64,000 bases of DNA, from the NCBI GenBank assembly GCA_019359235.1, contig JAHHHT010000004.1:124001-188000 (forward strand). Reading direction: 5' to 3'. Origin of the DNA: Oscillatoria princeps RMCB-10 (GTDB lineage Bacteria; Cyanobacteriota; Cyanobacteriia; Cyanobacteriales; Oscillatoriaceae). This document shows, piece after piece, positions 25,621-34,042 of the stretch (positions are counted from its first letter, which is position 1; every line of letters begins with the position of its first letter). A program made the position numbers and the translations under genes. The notes beneath the pieces are model-generated. The model was not told the origin of the DNA. It made no database searches and saw only the letters and a list, made by a program, of their open reading frames with translations.

Positions 25621-25841
25621 ATCAGCAACCTTTACTTCTCTTTATGAAATAGGCAAGCTATCATCAAACAAATCTCATGAGCGTAATTCCCCTTCCAGAT
25701 GGCGTTGCGCAGAGAGGTGATGGTGTGTTGGCGGAGTTACCCCTCCTGTTTCGCCCGCAACTGGGTTTCCTGTAGGAACCGCCGGCGAATTGTCCGATGC
25801 CTTCCCATCCCCGCTCTGCAGCAGCGCCTTTTTCTTGCCTC

Positions 25842-26669
25842 TCACTCCCCCCTGCGATTGGGCAATGGCTTCAAATCCGGCAGTTCCACCAATTCCTTTT
25901 CGGTTTCCTTGACTGCCGGCAACTTCTGCAAGTCCGGGAGTAAGACCTGTTGTGTTTCCAGTTGCTTCTCTCTAACGCTGACCGGCATCAGCAGCGGTTT
26001 CTGTTCCTCAATCCAGCAGCTCGCCACCGGCAGAGTTTTCTCCAGGTCATCGAGAGGTCTGGGAATCACCATCAAGGTGCTGAATTCCCCAATCCGCTCA
26101 GCTTCGTACATGCCTGCTTCCACCGCCACTACCACATCCGCCACTCGCCCCCGGATAATCGCAGTGCACAGCCCGTCGCCAGTCGTTTCATAGGATGCCA
26201 GGTGCACCTCAGCGGACTTGAGCATAGCGTCGCACGCTCCCACCATTGCTGGAAATCCCCTTGTTTCCAGCAACCCCACAGCTTGATTGCTCAACCGGCT
26301 GTAACTGTTTCCTTGGGCCAAGTCAGTCAAGCGGCTGCCAATCGGGAACACGGCTTCCAGGTTGGGCATGGGTCGGGCGATCACCAACTTGGAGATTAAT
26401 TGGCCATACTGGGCGGCTGTGTCCGCCCCCGCTTCCACCGCCAGGCGGACATCTGCAATTCTGCCCCGCACAATTGCCGTGCAGTACCCGCTGCCTGTTT
26501 TTTCGTACCCGACTAGGGTCACCCCTGCGGACTTCAGCATCGTATCTGCAGTGCCGACGATGGCTGGAAAACTCCGGGTCGAGACTAACCCCAGGGCTGT
26601 TTCCCGCAGGGGGTCTAGCTGTCTCGATTCTTCCAGGGAGACTCGCCGTTGCCTTTGTAATTCCATCAT
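25842..26669 (-). CDS. ccmO: Carboxysome shell protein CcmO (tandem BMC domains)
   Basis: 275 aa with two bacterial microcompartment domains, about 24-108 and 128-212, which form pseudohexameric tiles of the beta-carboxysome shell. Each contains the BMC text: GLVSTRSFPAIVGTADTMLK then [20 protein letters not shown] in the first, and GLLETRGFPAMVGACDAMLK in the second. A C-terminal tail of about 60 residues, rich in Leu, Pro and charged residues, follows. It lies 354 bp behind ccmN, somewhat detached from the K2-K1-L-M-N operon. The ATG pair at 26669/26666 has no clear ribosome site. Confidence 0.95.
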   Translation of the reverse strand: MMELQRQRRVSLEESRQLDPLRETALGLVSTRSFPAIVGTADTMLKSAGVTLVGYEKTGSGYCTAIVRGRIADVRLAVEAGADTAAQYGQLISKLVIARPMPNLEAVFPIGSRLTDLAQGNSYSRLSNQAVGLLETRGFPAMVGACDAMLKSAEVHLASYETTGDGLCTAIIRGRVADVVVAVEAGMYEAERIGEFSTLMVIPRPLDDLEKTLPVASCWIEEQKPLLMPVSVREKQLETQQVLLPDLQKLPAVKETEKELVELPDLKPLPNRRGE

Positions 26670-27023
26670 GTTGTAGATTTCAATTAAACAAAAGAATAAA
26701 TTTCACAATTTTTCTGCAACCTTTGTCTTTTGCAGACACGCGACAGGTCGCTGTCTGAAGCATTGGCTTCTCCGTTTCGGCGAACGTCAGCAAAGGCGGC
26801 TGGTCGCTCTCTACTGCGTTTTGACTGTTGTTATTAAGTTTTTCCGGCTTGGCTTAACCGCCGTCTGTCAAACCCGACGCTTGCGAGGGGAGAGGGGGAG
26901 ATTGGGAGAGTTGAGAACTTTGAACTTTTAAGTTTCCCTTTTCATTCAGAATTCATCATTTCTAATTCTTTTTCTCCCCTCACCCACGCTCCTGTTTCTA
27001 TATGTAGATTAGATGTGTTAATC
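26670..27023. other. Spacer between ccmN and ccmO
   Basis: No gene. AT-rich sequence at 26670-26720 (minus strand) may hold a separate ccmO promoter, but no clear hexamer pair is seen. Confidence 0.45.
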
Positions 27024-27644
27024 TCAGGAGTCACCGACAGGTGGCCCCTGAAAGGAGTTGCGGTTTAAGGACTGACCGTTAGGGAACAGGGTCATCATCA
27101 GCCGGTTCAGGTGACGCTGGCTGTACGCTGGGGTTGGAGACACGGGGGATTGAGGCTCTGGCGGTGCTGGGGCGGGCTCTGCTGCCGGCGGGCCGGTTGC
27201 GGCGCTGTCCTGGCTGTTTGCGGCCACCCCCTCAGCGGGAGGTTGGGAGCCGGTTGGGCCCACTCCCACGGGGTCTGGCGTCAGAGCGACTTGACGGCTG
27301 GTATCTCCGATAATCGATGCCGCCGGCACCACAGAGGTTGGCTGGATCGAGCTGTTTAATACCGTCGTTGCAGCTCCCACACAAGCGTTGGCTCCAATCT
27401 TGCCGGTGCCCACGATCAGGACGCCCGCGCCGAGGTTGGCACCGGCCTCCACTTCTATATTTCCCTGGTGAGCGTGGAGAATTGCCCCCATGCCAATACA
27501 GACACCGGCAGCGATGACAATCCGACTGCCGGCATCTGCTTGCAGGATTACTCCCGGCCCGATCGCCGCACACTCATCAATGACCACATCGCCACTTACG
27601 AAATAGCTAGCTGTGCTAATCGGTCGCAGTAGCGGCAAATGCAT
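27024..27644 (-). CDS. ccmN: Carboxysome assembly protein CcmN
   Basis: 206 aa. Residues about 1-120 form a left-handed beta-helix of hexapeptide repeats (for example VIDECAAIGPGVILQADAGS). A Pro/Ala-rich linker (about 121-170) leads to an amphipathic C-terminal helix at about 173-190 (YSQRHLNRLMMTLFPN), the encapsulation peptide that tethers the CcmM-Rubisco core to shell proteins. All three parts are expected for CcmN. It follows ccmM by 177 bp on the same strand. Confidence 0.95.
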   Translation of the reverse strand: MHLPLLRPISTASYFVSGDVVIDECAAIGPGVILQADAGSRIVIAAGVCIGMGAILHAHQGNIEVEAGANLGAGVLIVGTGKIGANACVGAATTVLNSSIQPTSVVPAASIIGDTSRQVALTPDPVGVGPTGSQPPAEGVAANSQDSAATGPPAAEPAPAPPEPQSPVSPTPAYSQRHLNRLMMTLFPNGQSLNRNSFQGPPVGDS

Positions 27645-27725
27645 GGGAATGGGAACCTCTTTTTTGTTCTAAGTCAGCTGCCAGCTGCCAGCTGTCGGGA
27701 GAGCGCCGGCATGCGGCGCTATACC

Positions 27726-27754
27726 TTGACAAAATAGCGCAGTTGTGCTATATG
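27726..27754 (+). promoter_or_regulatory. Promoter-like sequence facing into ccmM from its 3' side
   Basis: TTGACA (27726-27731), 17 bp, then TATATG (27749-27754) on the plus strand, opposite to the ccm operon. The spacer contains TAGCGCAGTTGTGCTA, a small inverted repeat. If active it would make an RNA antisense to the ccmM 3' end. A GTAGAGACGCGA...GTCTCTAC palindrome follows at 27785-27813. Confidence 0.35.
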
Positions 27755-27821
27755 TCACTCCTGACCGCTGACTGCTGACCGCTTTGTAGAGACGCGACAT
27801 GTCCCGTCTCTACATTGGCCG

Positions 27822-29471
27822 TTAGCGACTCGCCAGAGCTTTGGGCCGCTGGATAATGGTTTCCAGCACCCGGCGCTTGGCTTTGGGATCGATGCCAATC
27901 AGGCGCACATATTCGCCGCTGTGTTCAGCGACGCAACCGGCAAGAGCCGCCATCACTTCCGACTCCTGTTTGGACTCAATGGGAGCGCAACTCTTCCAAG
28001 AAGAAGTTTGGAAGCGGCGATCGTCGGCGTGTTCGGTGCCGATCTTGTACCCTTGAGCCAGCAGCTGGCGCACTTGCTCTTGCACTTGGCCACTCAAGCC
28101 GCTGGTGTCATTAGCACTGCTAGAGCTGGGTGCCGCAGCAGGCGTTGCTGCCGGTGCGGAGCCCGACGACTTGGCTGCCTTGTCACCCGGACGCTGGATA
28201 ATCGATTCCAGCACCCGGCGCTTGGCTTTCGGGTCAATCCCAATCAGGCGCACATATTCGCCGGTGTGTTCTGCAAGACAAGCTGACAGCTCAGCCACCA
28301 CAGCCGCCTCTTGCTTTGCCTGAATCGGAGCGCAACTCTTCCAAGAAGAAGTTTGGAACCGGCGCTCATCGGCGTGTTCGGTGCCGATCTTGTACCCTTG
28401 AGCCAGCAACTGGCGCACTTGTGCGACCGCTTCGGCGCTCAAGCTGCCCGAAGCTGCCGCAGCGGGTGCCGTGCTGGTGGCGGCGGGTGCCGGTGCTGAG
28501 CCTGCAGCCGCAGGCGAGCGTACCTGCCCCTTGTCACCCGGACGCTGGATAATCAATTCCAGCACCCGGCGCTTGGCTTTCGAGTCAATGCCGATCAGGC
28601 GCACATATTCGCCGCTGTATTCGGCTTGAAAAGCTTCCAGCTCAGCCACCACTCCGGCTTCAAGCTTTGCCTTAATCGCCCCGCAAGTCTTCCAAGAAGA
28701 AGTTTGGAACCGGCGCTCGTCAGCGTGTTCCGCGCCTATCTTGTACCCTTGAGCCAGAAGCTGGCGCACCGCAAGGACGGTTTCGCTGCTGAGCTTAGAA
28801 GAGTTCGCCGCACCGGCGCTGTAGCCATTAGATCCCGTGGCTTTCCCGAGTTCGTCCCGCACCGGCGCGATGCAGGCGACGTCCTGAGCGCACTGGTAGC
28901 CTGCCCGAAGAGCCTCGTTAATGCCCACAACGTGGCGGGAAAATTTCAGGTCCGATTCCTGAACGTCCGGCAGCCGGTCGGCTTGCTGCTGGTTGGTAAT
29001 CACCGCTCCCGAAGGAACGTATTTGCCGGCGGGAATCTCAACGTCTTGGATCAGGGCGTGCATCATCACGATGCAGCCTTTGCCGACGCGAGCGTTAAAC
29101 ACTGTGGAGCGAAAGCCGATAAAGCAGTCATCCCCAACGTAGGCCGGCCCGTGAATCAGGGCCATGTGGGCGATGGAGCAGTTTTTGCCAATCCACACCG
29201 AGTAGCGCTCTTGGTCATCTCCAATCACCCGACCCGCTTCCAGACCGTGAACCACCACCCCATCTTGGACATTGGTGCTGTCACCAATGTAGAAAGGAGT
29301 GCCCTCATCTGCCCGGATTGACGTACCTGGAGCGACCATAACATTGGCCCCGATGCGCACATCCCCAATGATGTTAGAAAAAGAATGCACGTAGGCTGTC
29401 TCGTGAATTTTTGGCTCAGCCAAATTTCTCGACCACGGGGTGGGGGGTGCCGCGAGGCTGCGGACTGCCAT
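27822..29471 (-). CDS. ccmM: Carboxysome scaffold CcmM: gamma-carbonic-anhydrase domain plus three Rubisco small-subunit-like repeats
   Basis: 549 aa. Residues about 1-200 are the gamma-CA-like beta-helix. The zinc-ligand positions His75, His102 and His107 are all present, and so is the Cys194/Cys200 pair that in the active enzymes forms a regulatory disulfide. So this CcmM may be a redox-controlled carbonic anhydrase rather than a dead scaffold. Three small-subunit-like modules follow at about 226-312, 343-429 and 459-543, each with [23 protein letters not shown] ([12 protein letters not shown] in the third) and [10 protein letters not shown], joined by Ala/Pro/Ser linkers. They cross-link Rubisco. 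A short form made from an internal start is known in relatives. Val204 is encoded by GTG at 28860-28862 but without an obvious ribosome site. It lies between ccmL and ccmN. Confidence 0.96.
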   Translation of the reverse strand: MAVRSLAAPPTPWSRNLAEPKIHETAYVHSFSNIIGDVRIGANVMVAPGTSIRADEGTPFYIGDSTNVQDGVVVHGLEAGRVIGDDQERYSVWIGKNCSIAHMALIHGPAYVGDDCFIGFRSTVFNARVGKGCIVMMHALIQDVEIPAGKYVPSGAVITNQQQADRLPDVQESDLKFSRHVVGINEALRAGYQCAQDVACIAPVRDELGKATGSNGYSAGAANSSKLSSETVLAVRQLLAQGYKIGAEHADERRFQTSSWKTCGAIKAKLEAGVVAELEAFQAEYSGEYVRLIGIDSKAKRRVLELIIQRPGDKGQVRSPAAAGSAPAPAATSTAPAAAASGSLSAEAVAQVRQLLAQGYKIGTEHADERRFQTSSWKSCAPIQAKQEAAVVAELSACLAEHTGEYVRLIGIDPKAKRRVLESIIQRPGDKAAKSSGSAPAATPAAAPSSSSANDTSGLSGQVQEQVRQLLAQGYKIGTEHADDRRFQTSSWKSCAPIESKQESEVMAALAGCVAEHSGEYVRLIGIDPKAKRRVLETIIQRPKALASR

Positions 29472-29561
29472 ATCTATGTTTCTCCTTTCTTAAAAAGCTA
29501 CGCAGAGCTGTCAGCTATCAGCCCGCCGTGAATTGCCTGCGGTTGGCTGACTGCTGACTGG

Positions 29562-29864
29562 TTAACGATATTGGTCTTTCTTGCTGTAAAGCAGGCGATT
29601 TTCAACCGTCACCGTGTCGATAATCGCCACCACCAAAGCGTCGAGGGGACGGTGTTCGCTGCCTGGAATCTGGCGGGCGGCACTGCCACGGCTGACGAGA
29701 ACCCACTCATCCACACCGGCACCGACAGTATCCCCCGCCACCTCGTACTCCGGAAGCTGGCGTCCTTCCTCATCTAGCAATTGCAGCAGCAGAAATTTGC
29801 AGCCTCTGAGACTGGGGTCTTTTTGGCTGCTGACTACCGTGCCCTTGACTTTGGCAATTTGCAT
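29562..29864 (-). CDS. ccmL: Carboxysome vertex protein CcmL
   Basis: 100-aa EutN/CcmL-family protein that forms pentamers closing the vertices of the icosahedral shell. The N-terminus MQIAKVKGTVVSSQKDPSL, the central LLLQLLDEEG and GDTVGAGVDEWVLVSRGS are characteristic. The gene begins 6 bp after the end of ccmK1, so the two are probably translated from one message. ccmM follows after 90 bp. Confidence 0.96.
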   Translation of the reverse strand: MQIAKVKGTVVSSQKDPSLRGCKFLLLQLLDEEGRQLPEYEVAGDTVGAGVDEWVLVSRGSAARQIPGSEHRPLDALVVAIIDTVTVENRLLYSKKDQYR

Positions 29865-29870
29865 CGGTTC

Positions 29871-30212
29871 TTACGGTCTGCCGATCGGGCGAATGCCGCC
29901 GGTCGCTTCGCGGAACTGCTCGACTGCTTCGGTGTAACGAATGGGCAGAACGTATTCCAGGTTTTCGTGGGGGCGAGCGATGATGTGGGTGGACAGGACT
30001 TGCCCGCCGTTGACTCGCTTGACGTTCTCGATGGCCGCGCCGACGGAAGCTTGCACCTCCGACACATCCCCCCGGACAATCACGGTGACGCGACCGCTGC
30101 CGATTTTTTCATACCCCACGAGGGTGACGCGGGCGGCTTTGACCATCGCATCTGCAGCTTCCACGACAGCCGGAAAGCCCAAAGTTTCTACCATTCCTAC
30201 GGCAATTGACAT
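29871..30212 (-). CDS. ccmK1: Carboxysome shell hexamer protein CcmK1
   Basis: 113-aa single BMC-domain protein forming the flat hexameric facets. It is nearly identical to CcmK2 over residues 1-100 ([20 protein letters not shown], the pore-region [13 protein letters not shown]) but has a C-terminal extension ([14 protein letters not shown]) that the K2 copy lacks, the usual difference between K1 and K2. A 207-bp spacer with a CAGGCACGGGGGCCTG hairpin separates it from ccmK2. Confidence 0.93.
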   Translation of the reverse strand: MSIAVGMVETLGFPAVVEAADAMVKAARVTLVGYEKIGSGRVTVIVRGDVSEVQASVGAAIENVKRVNGGQVLSTHIIARPHENLEYVLPIRYTEAVEQFREATGGIRPIGRP

Positions 30213-30419
30213 CTGCTGTGCTCCTAAAACAAGTTTAGCTCAAACGATTTGTCCAAAAATCACGCTCGCCGCGCCGTTGGCGAGGTCGGCGGGCCGTCTG
30301 AAGCCCGTGGCCAGCCCCCACCCCAGGCACGGGGGCCTGCCCCTACAGCTGTTTTTGGACGCCCCCCAGTGGGCAAGGGGAGTGAAGACGGTGGCCACCC
30401 TTGCTGGCCACCTGCGGCG

Positions 30420-30731
30420 CTAGTAGCTTCGGAACTGTTCAACTGCTTCGGTGTAACGAATCGGTAGAACGTACTCCAAGTTCTCGTGGGGACGGGCAAT
30501 GATGTGGGTGGACAGCACCTCACCGCCATTCACCCGCCTGGCGGATTCAATCCCCGCTGCGACAGAGGCTTGCACCTCCGACACATCCCCCCGGACAATC
30601 ACGGTACAGCGACCGCTGCCGATTTTTTCGTACCCCACGAGGGTGACGCGGGCGGCTTTGACCATCGCATCTGCAGCTTCCACGACAGCCGGAAAGCCTT
30701 TCGTTTCAACCATTCCAACTGCGATTGACAT
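30420..30731 (-). CDS. ccmK2: Carboxysome shell hexamer protein CcmK2
   Basis: 103-aa BMC-domain protein and the first gene of the operon ccmK2-K1-L-M-N. It carries [20 protein letters not shown] around the pore and ends in [16 protein letters not shown] stands about 7 nt before the ATG at 30731. Its near-identity with ccmK1 at DNA level suggests a tandem duplication maintained by gene conversion, which is inference. Confidence 0.94.
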   Translation of the reverse strand: MSIAVGMVETKGFPAVVEAADAMVKAARVTLVGYEKIGSGRCTVIVRGDVSEVQASVAAGIESARRVNGGEVLSTHIIARPHENLEYVLPIRYTEAVEQFRSY

Positions 30732-31070
30732 CTTGGATCTCCTGTAGGATGAGCGTAATTCACTGGGCCTCGCCCAGCTTGACCCCGGAAACTTTTCACG
30801 GAAATGCCCTATTTTCCCCTACGGAGAAAAACGCTTAGCACTCCCAAATTCAAGAATAGGGAATAGTGGCTTCCTTGACAATATAAATCCTTATGATAAA
30901 TCTTGATTGCAAAAATTAACAAAATTTAACATTCGGGCCACCCGCAGGGTGCCAGGAGGAGAGCGTACCGGTTTGTGGCAGGCGGCGGCTGTTTTATAAT
31001 TTCTTTATTACTTTTCCTAAAACTAGACTTTTAACACCGGCAAGATTGCCGGTTCTGACCTGAGGGAATC

Positions 31071-31118
31071 GGGCATGGGACATGGGGCATGGGGCATGGG
31101 GCATGGGGCATGGGGCAC
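31071..31118. repeat. GGGCATG heptanucleotide tandem repeat, about 6-7 units
   Basis: Consecutive GGGCATG units, mostly perfect, in the ccmK2-ndhF4 gap. Same family as at 1028, 55682, 56795 and 57194. Confidence 0.88.
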
Positions 31119-31161
31119 CGATGTCCAGGCCATTCCCGTCTCTCACCTCTCGACATTTATT

Positions 31162-31233
31162 ATTTCCGGAAGAAGGCATATATACAAAACCGCTCTATAG
31201 GCCGGGTTTTGTAAAAACCATTCTTTCGGATAT
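31162..31233. repeat. 72-bp hairpin element (CCGGAAGAAAGC family)
   Basis: ATTTCCGGAAGAAGGC at the left end pairs with the reverse complement of TTCTTTCGGATAT at the right end, with an inner CAAAAC/GTTTTGT pairing. Two further copies are at 56907-56978 and 57100-57171, and reversed partial copies lie in the duplication at 1154-1620. Confidence 0.8.
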
Positions 31234-31572
31234 TACTAAATTTAATAAATTGGCGTCCAATACCGCACCCGGGAGGGGGCTAGCGGCGAGGGGCTGGCGG
31301 CTGCCGGCCACCCTGCTGTTGGGGCTAGTTGGCTGCGACCTAGGTAAAAACGCTCAACGCGGTTGACATGTATAAGTAAAAGTTAGAGTGGCAATTGACT
31401 TTATTTTTAGCTCACAAGTTTTACTTTCTGGCAAGCCATAGGTTAAACTTAACAGAACAAAAGTTAAAAAATATTCATCTAACGTTGACACAGCAGCGCC
31501 GGAACCCTGAAATACCTTCAGGGACAGATTGATCATTTTGTATAGTTCGTAATCGCAAGGGGTTGGGCTTTG

Positions 31573-33405
31573 ATGAATCAGTTTCTCCTCCAAACCAGTT
31601 GGTGGATACCTTTCTATGGCTTAATCGGTGCCGTCTTGACCCTGCCGTGGTCCGTGGGGGTTATCCGCCGGACAGGACCGCGACCGGCGGCGTACTTCAA
31701 CCTGCTGATGACCGTCGTGGCCTTTGCCCACGGCTGGGCTGTCTTCCGGCTCACCTGGAACCAAGAGCCGCAAGAATTAATCATCCACTGGCTTCGAGTA
31801 GCCGATTTAGATTTATCCCTAGCTCTGGACATCTCCTCGGTGAGTCTGGGAGCAATGCAACTGGTGACCGGCTTAAGTCTGCTGGCGCAATTCTTCGCCC
31901 TGGGATATCTGGAGAAAGACTGGGCCCTAGCCCGCTTCTTTGCCTTGATGGGATTTTTTGAGGGGGCGATGAGCGGGCTGGCTGTGAGCAACTCCTTATT
32001 TCTAAGCTACGCCCTTCTGGAGATGCTCACCCTTTCCACCTATTTGCTGGTGGGGTTCTGGTACGCCCAGCCCCTGGTGGTGACTGCAGCCCGAGACGCC
32101 TTCTTGACCAAGCGGGTGGGAGACGTACTGCTGCTGATGGGGGTGGTGGCGCTGGCGTGCAGTGCCGGCAGCTTGAATTTTAACGACCTCTATGACTGGG
32201 CGGAAACAGCGTCTCTCTCTCCCGCCGCAGCGACGCTGCTGGGCTTGGCCCTGATTGCCGGCCCCACCGGCAAGTGCGCCCAGTTCCCCCTGCACCTGTG
32301 GCTGGATGAAGCGATGGAAGGCCCAAACCCAGCCTCGATTTTGCGAAACTCGGTGGTGGTGGCTTCCGGGGCTTACATCCTAATTAAACTCCAGCCGATT
32401 TTGGTACTCTCGCCGGTGGCACAAACAGCCCTGATCGCCATCGGAACAGTCACGGCAATAGGCGCTTCCTTGGTCGCCATCGCCCAAATCGACATCAAGC
32501 GAGCCTTGTCCCACTCCACCAGCGCTTACTTGGGGCTGGTATTTATCGCCGTGGGGATGCAGTGGACGAATTTCGCCCTGCTGTTGCTGTTCACCCACGC
32601 CTTTGCTAAAGCGCTGCTGTTTATGAGCGCCGGCTCGGTGATCGCCACAACCAACAACCAAAACCTCACCGAAATGGGCGGGCTTTGGTCGCGCATGCCG
32701 GCAACCACTGCGGCTTTTGCGGTCGGTTCAGCTGGGTTAGTGGGACTGCTGCCCCTGGGAGGCTTTTGGGCCTTCCGGGAAGGGATTGACGTGTTTTGGG
32801 TCAGCCATCCCTGGGTGGTGGCTGTGCTGCTAGGGGTCAACTTCTTGAGCGCTTTGAATTTCACCCGCGTCTTCCGCTTGGCGTTTTTGGGCAAGCCCCA
32901 GCCGAAAACTCGCCGCGCCCCAGAGGTTCCGTGGCCAATGGCGGTGCCGATGGTGTCGCTGATCCTCCTCACCCTGTTCCTGCCGGTGATGATGCTGCGC
33001 TTGTCCCTGCTGCCAGACTGGTCTTACCTGAACCTCGCTGCTGTGGTGCTGCTGGTTTTATCTGGGCTCGCCGGCACTGTCGCTGGGGGAGCGATTTCTC
33101 TGGACAGAACTTGGTCGAGGCCGGTTCAACCTCCCTTGCGATTCCTGCAAGACTTGCTGGCTTATGACTTCTATATTGACCGGCTTTACCGCTTGACTGT
33201 GGTGTTTGCCGTGGATCGGTTTTCCAGGATCACCGCCTGGTTTGACCGCTATGTGGTCGATGGCGCGGTTAACCTAGTAGGGCTGAGCGCTATTTTCGGC
33301 GGCGAAGGCTTGAAGTACAACGTTTCCGGTCAGTCCCAGTTCTACGTCCTGACCATTGTCGTAGGCGTGGGTCTTTTAGTGATTCTCATGAGCTGGCCAT
33401 TTTAG
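31573..33405 (+). CDS. ndhF4: NDH-1 subunit F4 of the constitutive CO2-uptake complex
   Basis: 610-aa, multi-spanning proton-channel subunit of the thylakoid NDH-1 complex, of the NdhF type specialised for CO2 hydration. It shows the conserved antiporter-like core: GPTGKCAQFPLHLWLDEAME (key Lys in transmembrane 7), then NPASILRNSVVVASGAYIL and the HSTSAYLGLVFIA segment. The C-terminal long helix region follows. I used the ATG at 31573; a TTG directly precedes it. It is assigned to F4 rather than F3 because the following genes are ndhD4- and cupB-like. In this window it is separated from ndhD4 by a transposase remnant, so co-transcription is uncertain. Confidence 0.88.
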   Translation: MNQFLLQTSWWIPFYGLIGAVLTLPWSVGVIRRTGPRPAAYFNLLMTVVAFAHGWAVFRLTWNQEPQELIIHWLRVADLDLSLALDISSVSLGAMQLVTGLSLLAQFFALGYLEKDWALARFFALMGFFEGAMSGLAVSNSLFLSYALLEMLTLSTYLLVGFWYAQPLVVTAARDAFLTKRVGDVLLLMGVVALACSAGSLNFNDLYDWAETASLSPAAATLLGLALIAGPTGKCAQFPLHLWLDEAMEGPNPASILRNSVVVASGAYILIKLQPILVLSPVAQTALIAIGTVTAIGASLVAIAQIDIKRALSHSTSAYLGLVFIAVGMQWTNFALLLLFTHAFAKALLFMSAGSVIATTNNQNLTEMGGLWSRMPATTAAFAVGSAGLVGLLPLGGFWAFREGIDVFWVSHPWVVAVLLGVNFLSALNFTRVFRLAFLGKPQPKTRRAPEVPWPMAVPMVSLILLTLFLPVMMLRLSLLPDWSYLNLAAVVLLVLSGLAGTVAGGAISLDRTWSRPVQPPLRFLQDLLAYDFYIDRLYRLTVVFAVDRFSRITAWFDRYVVDGAVNLVGLSAIFGGEGLKYNVSGQSQFYVLTIVVGVGLLVILMSWPF

Positions 33406-33423
33406 GGGGGAAGGCCCAGAGGA

Positions 33424-33449
33424 GGGACAGGCGTCCCGCCTGTCCTACG
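33424..33449. repeat. Inverted repeat of the ACAGGCG...CGCCTGT family
   Basis: GGACAGGCGTCCCGCCTGTCC stands 19 bp behind ndhF4 and could act as a terminator. Confidence 0.6.
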
Positions 33450-33664
33450 TCAGGTTATAGATTACAAATTTAAAATTAGCGATAGGCAAAAGCAGGTAAA
33501 ATTTAATCCTGGATTTCTTGCGCAATCCTACAAAACGTGATACAATCCAGACGGCTCTGAGAAATTGACAAAGGCCCCGGTCAGCTCCGAACAGGCAAAT
33601 CGCGATTTCAATTACCGCGCTTATTTTTCTGCCAACCTCCCTTGACTTCTGACACGGTTGCCGA

Positions 33665-34021
33665 GGGCGAAGCGAAAAATCAGGTCTAAAACGGCGAGAG
33701 CGATGCTCGGTAGGCGCACGACCAGTTCAAAAGTTCAAAATGACTTTAAAGCATCAGGCTGAATTGACGGGAACCACCGTTGTGGATGTCACCGAAGAAT
33801 TCACCAGCCAGACCTGCACTCGCAGCCGGCAAATGTCCACACCCGCTTAGGTGGCTCTAAAGTTTTCCACTGTCCGAGCTGCGGATTCCCGCGCTTAGCG
33901 GGACTGGAAAGGTGCTTTTGGGATGTTCCTGAAAGCTTTGCGGGATACCGCCTCTATCACTTTTACTGGTGATAGTGCTATCGTTGCATTGTCCGGGAAT
34001 ACCTGGAATAATGTCGCGTAA
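33665..34021 (+). mobile_element. IS200/IS605-family TnpB (OrfB) C-terminal remnant
   Basis: Broken coding text of a TnpB RNA-guided nuclease is readable. RSKTARAML precedes the zinc-finger region at about 33690. LKHQAELTGTTVVDVTEEFT and SQTC follow in one frame from 33740, with a stop at about 33850. TRLGGSKVFHCPSCGF is in a second frame. GAFGMFLKALRDTASITFTG runs in a third frame to the TAA at 34019-34021. The four zinc-ligand cysteines are only partly left, and the catalytic N-terminal two thirds are absent. The relic ends one base before the first ATG of the ndhD4 frame. No clear IS ends were found. Confidence 0.78.
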
Positions 34022-34042
34022 ATGTATCAGAAAGAACCATTG

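Larger units (their letters stand above)
30732..31572. other. Divergent control region between the ccm operon and ndhF4
   Basis: 840 bp without a gene. It is AT-rich near 30860-30935, where a plus-strand TTGACA occurs at 30875 without a good -10. It contains a heptamer array (31071-31118) and a hairpin element (31162-31233). The last 200 bp before ndhF4 are AT-rich. Both carbon-concentrating units must be controlled from here. Confidence 0.6.

Noticed and set aside
27841-29321. Several plus-strand open frames opposite ccmM
   Set aside because: They mirror the repetitive small-subunit-like modules of ccmM and have no independent start or motif.
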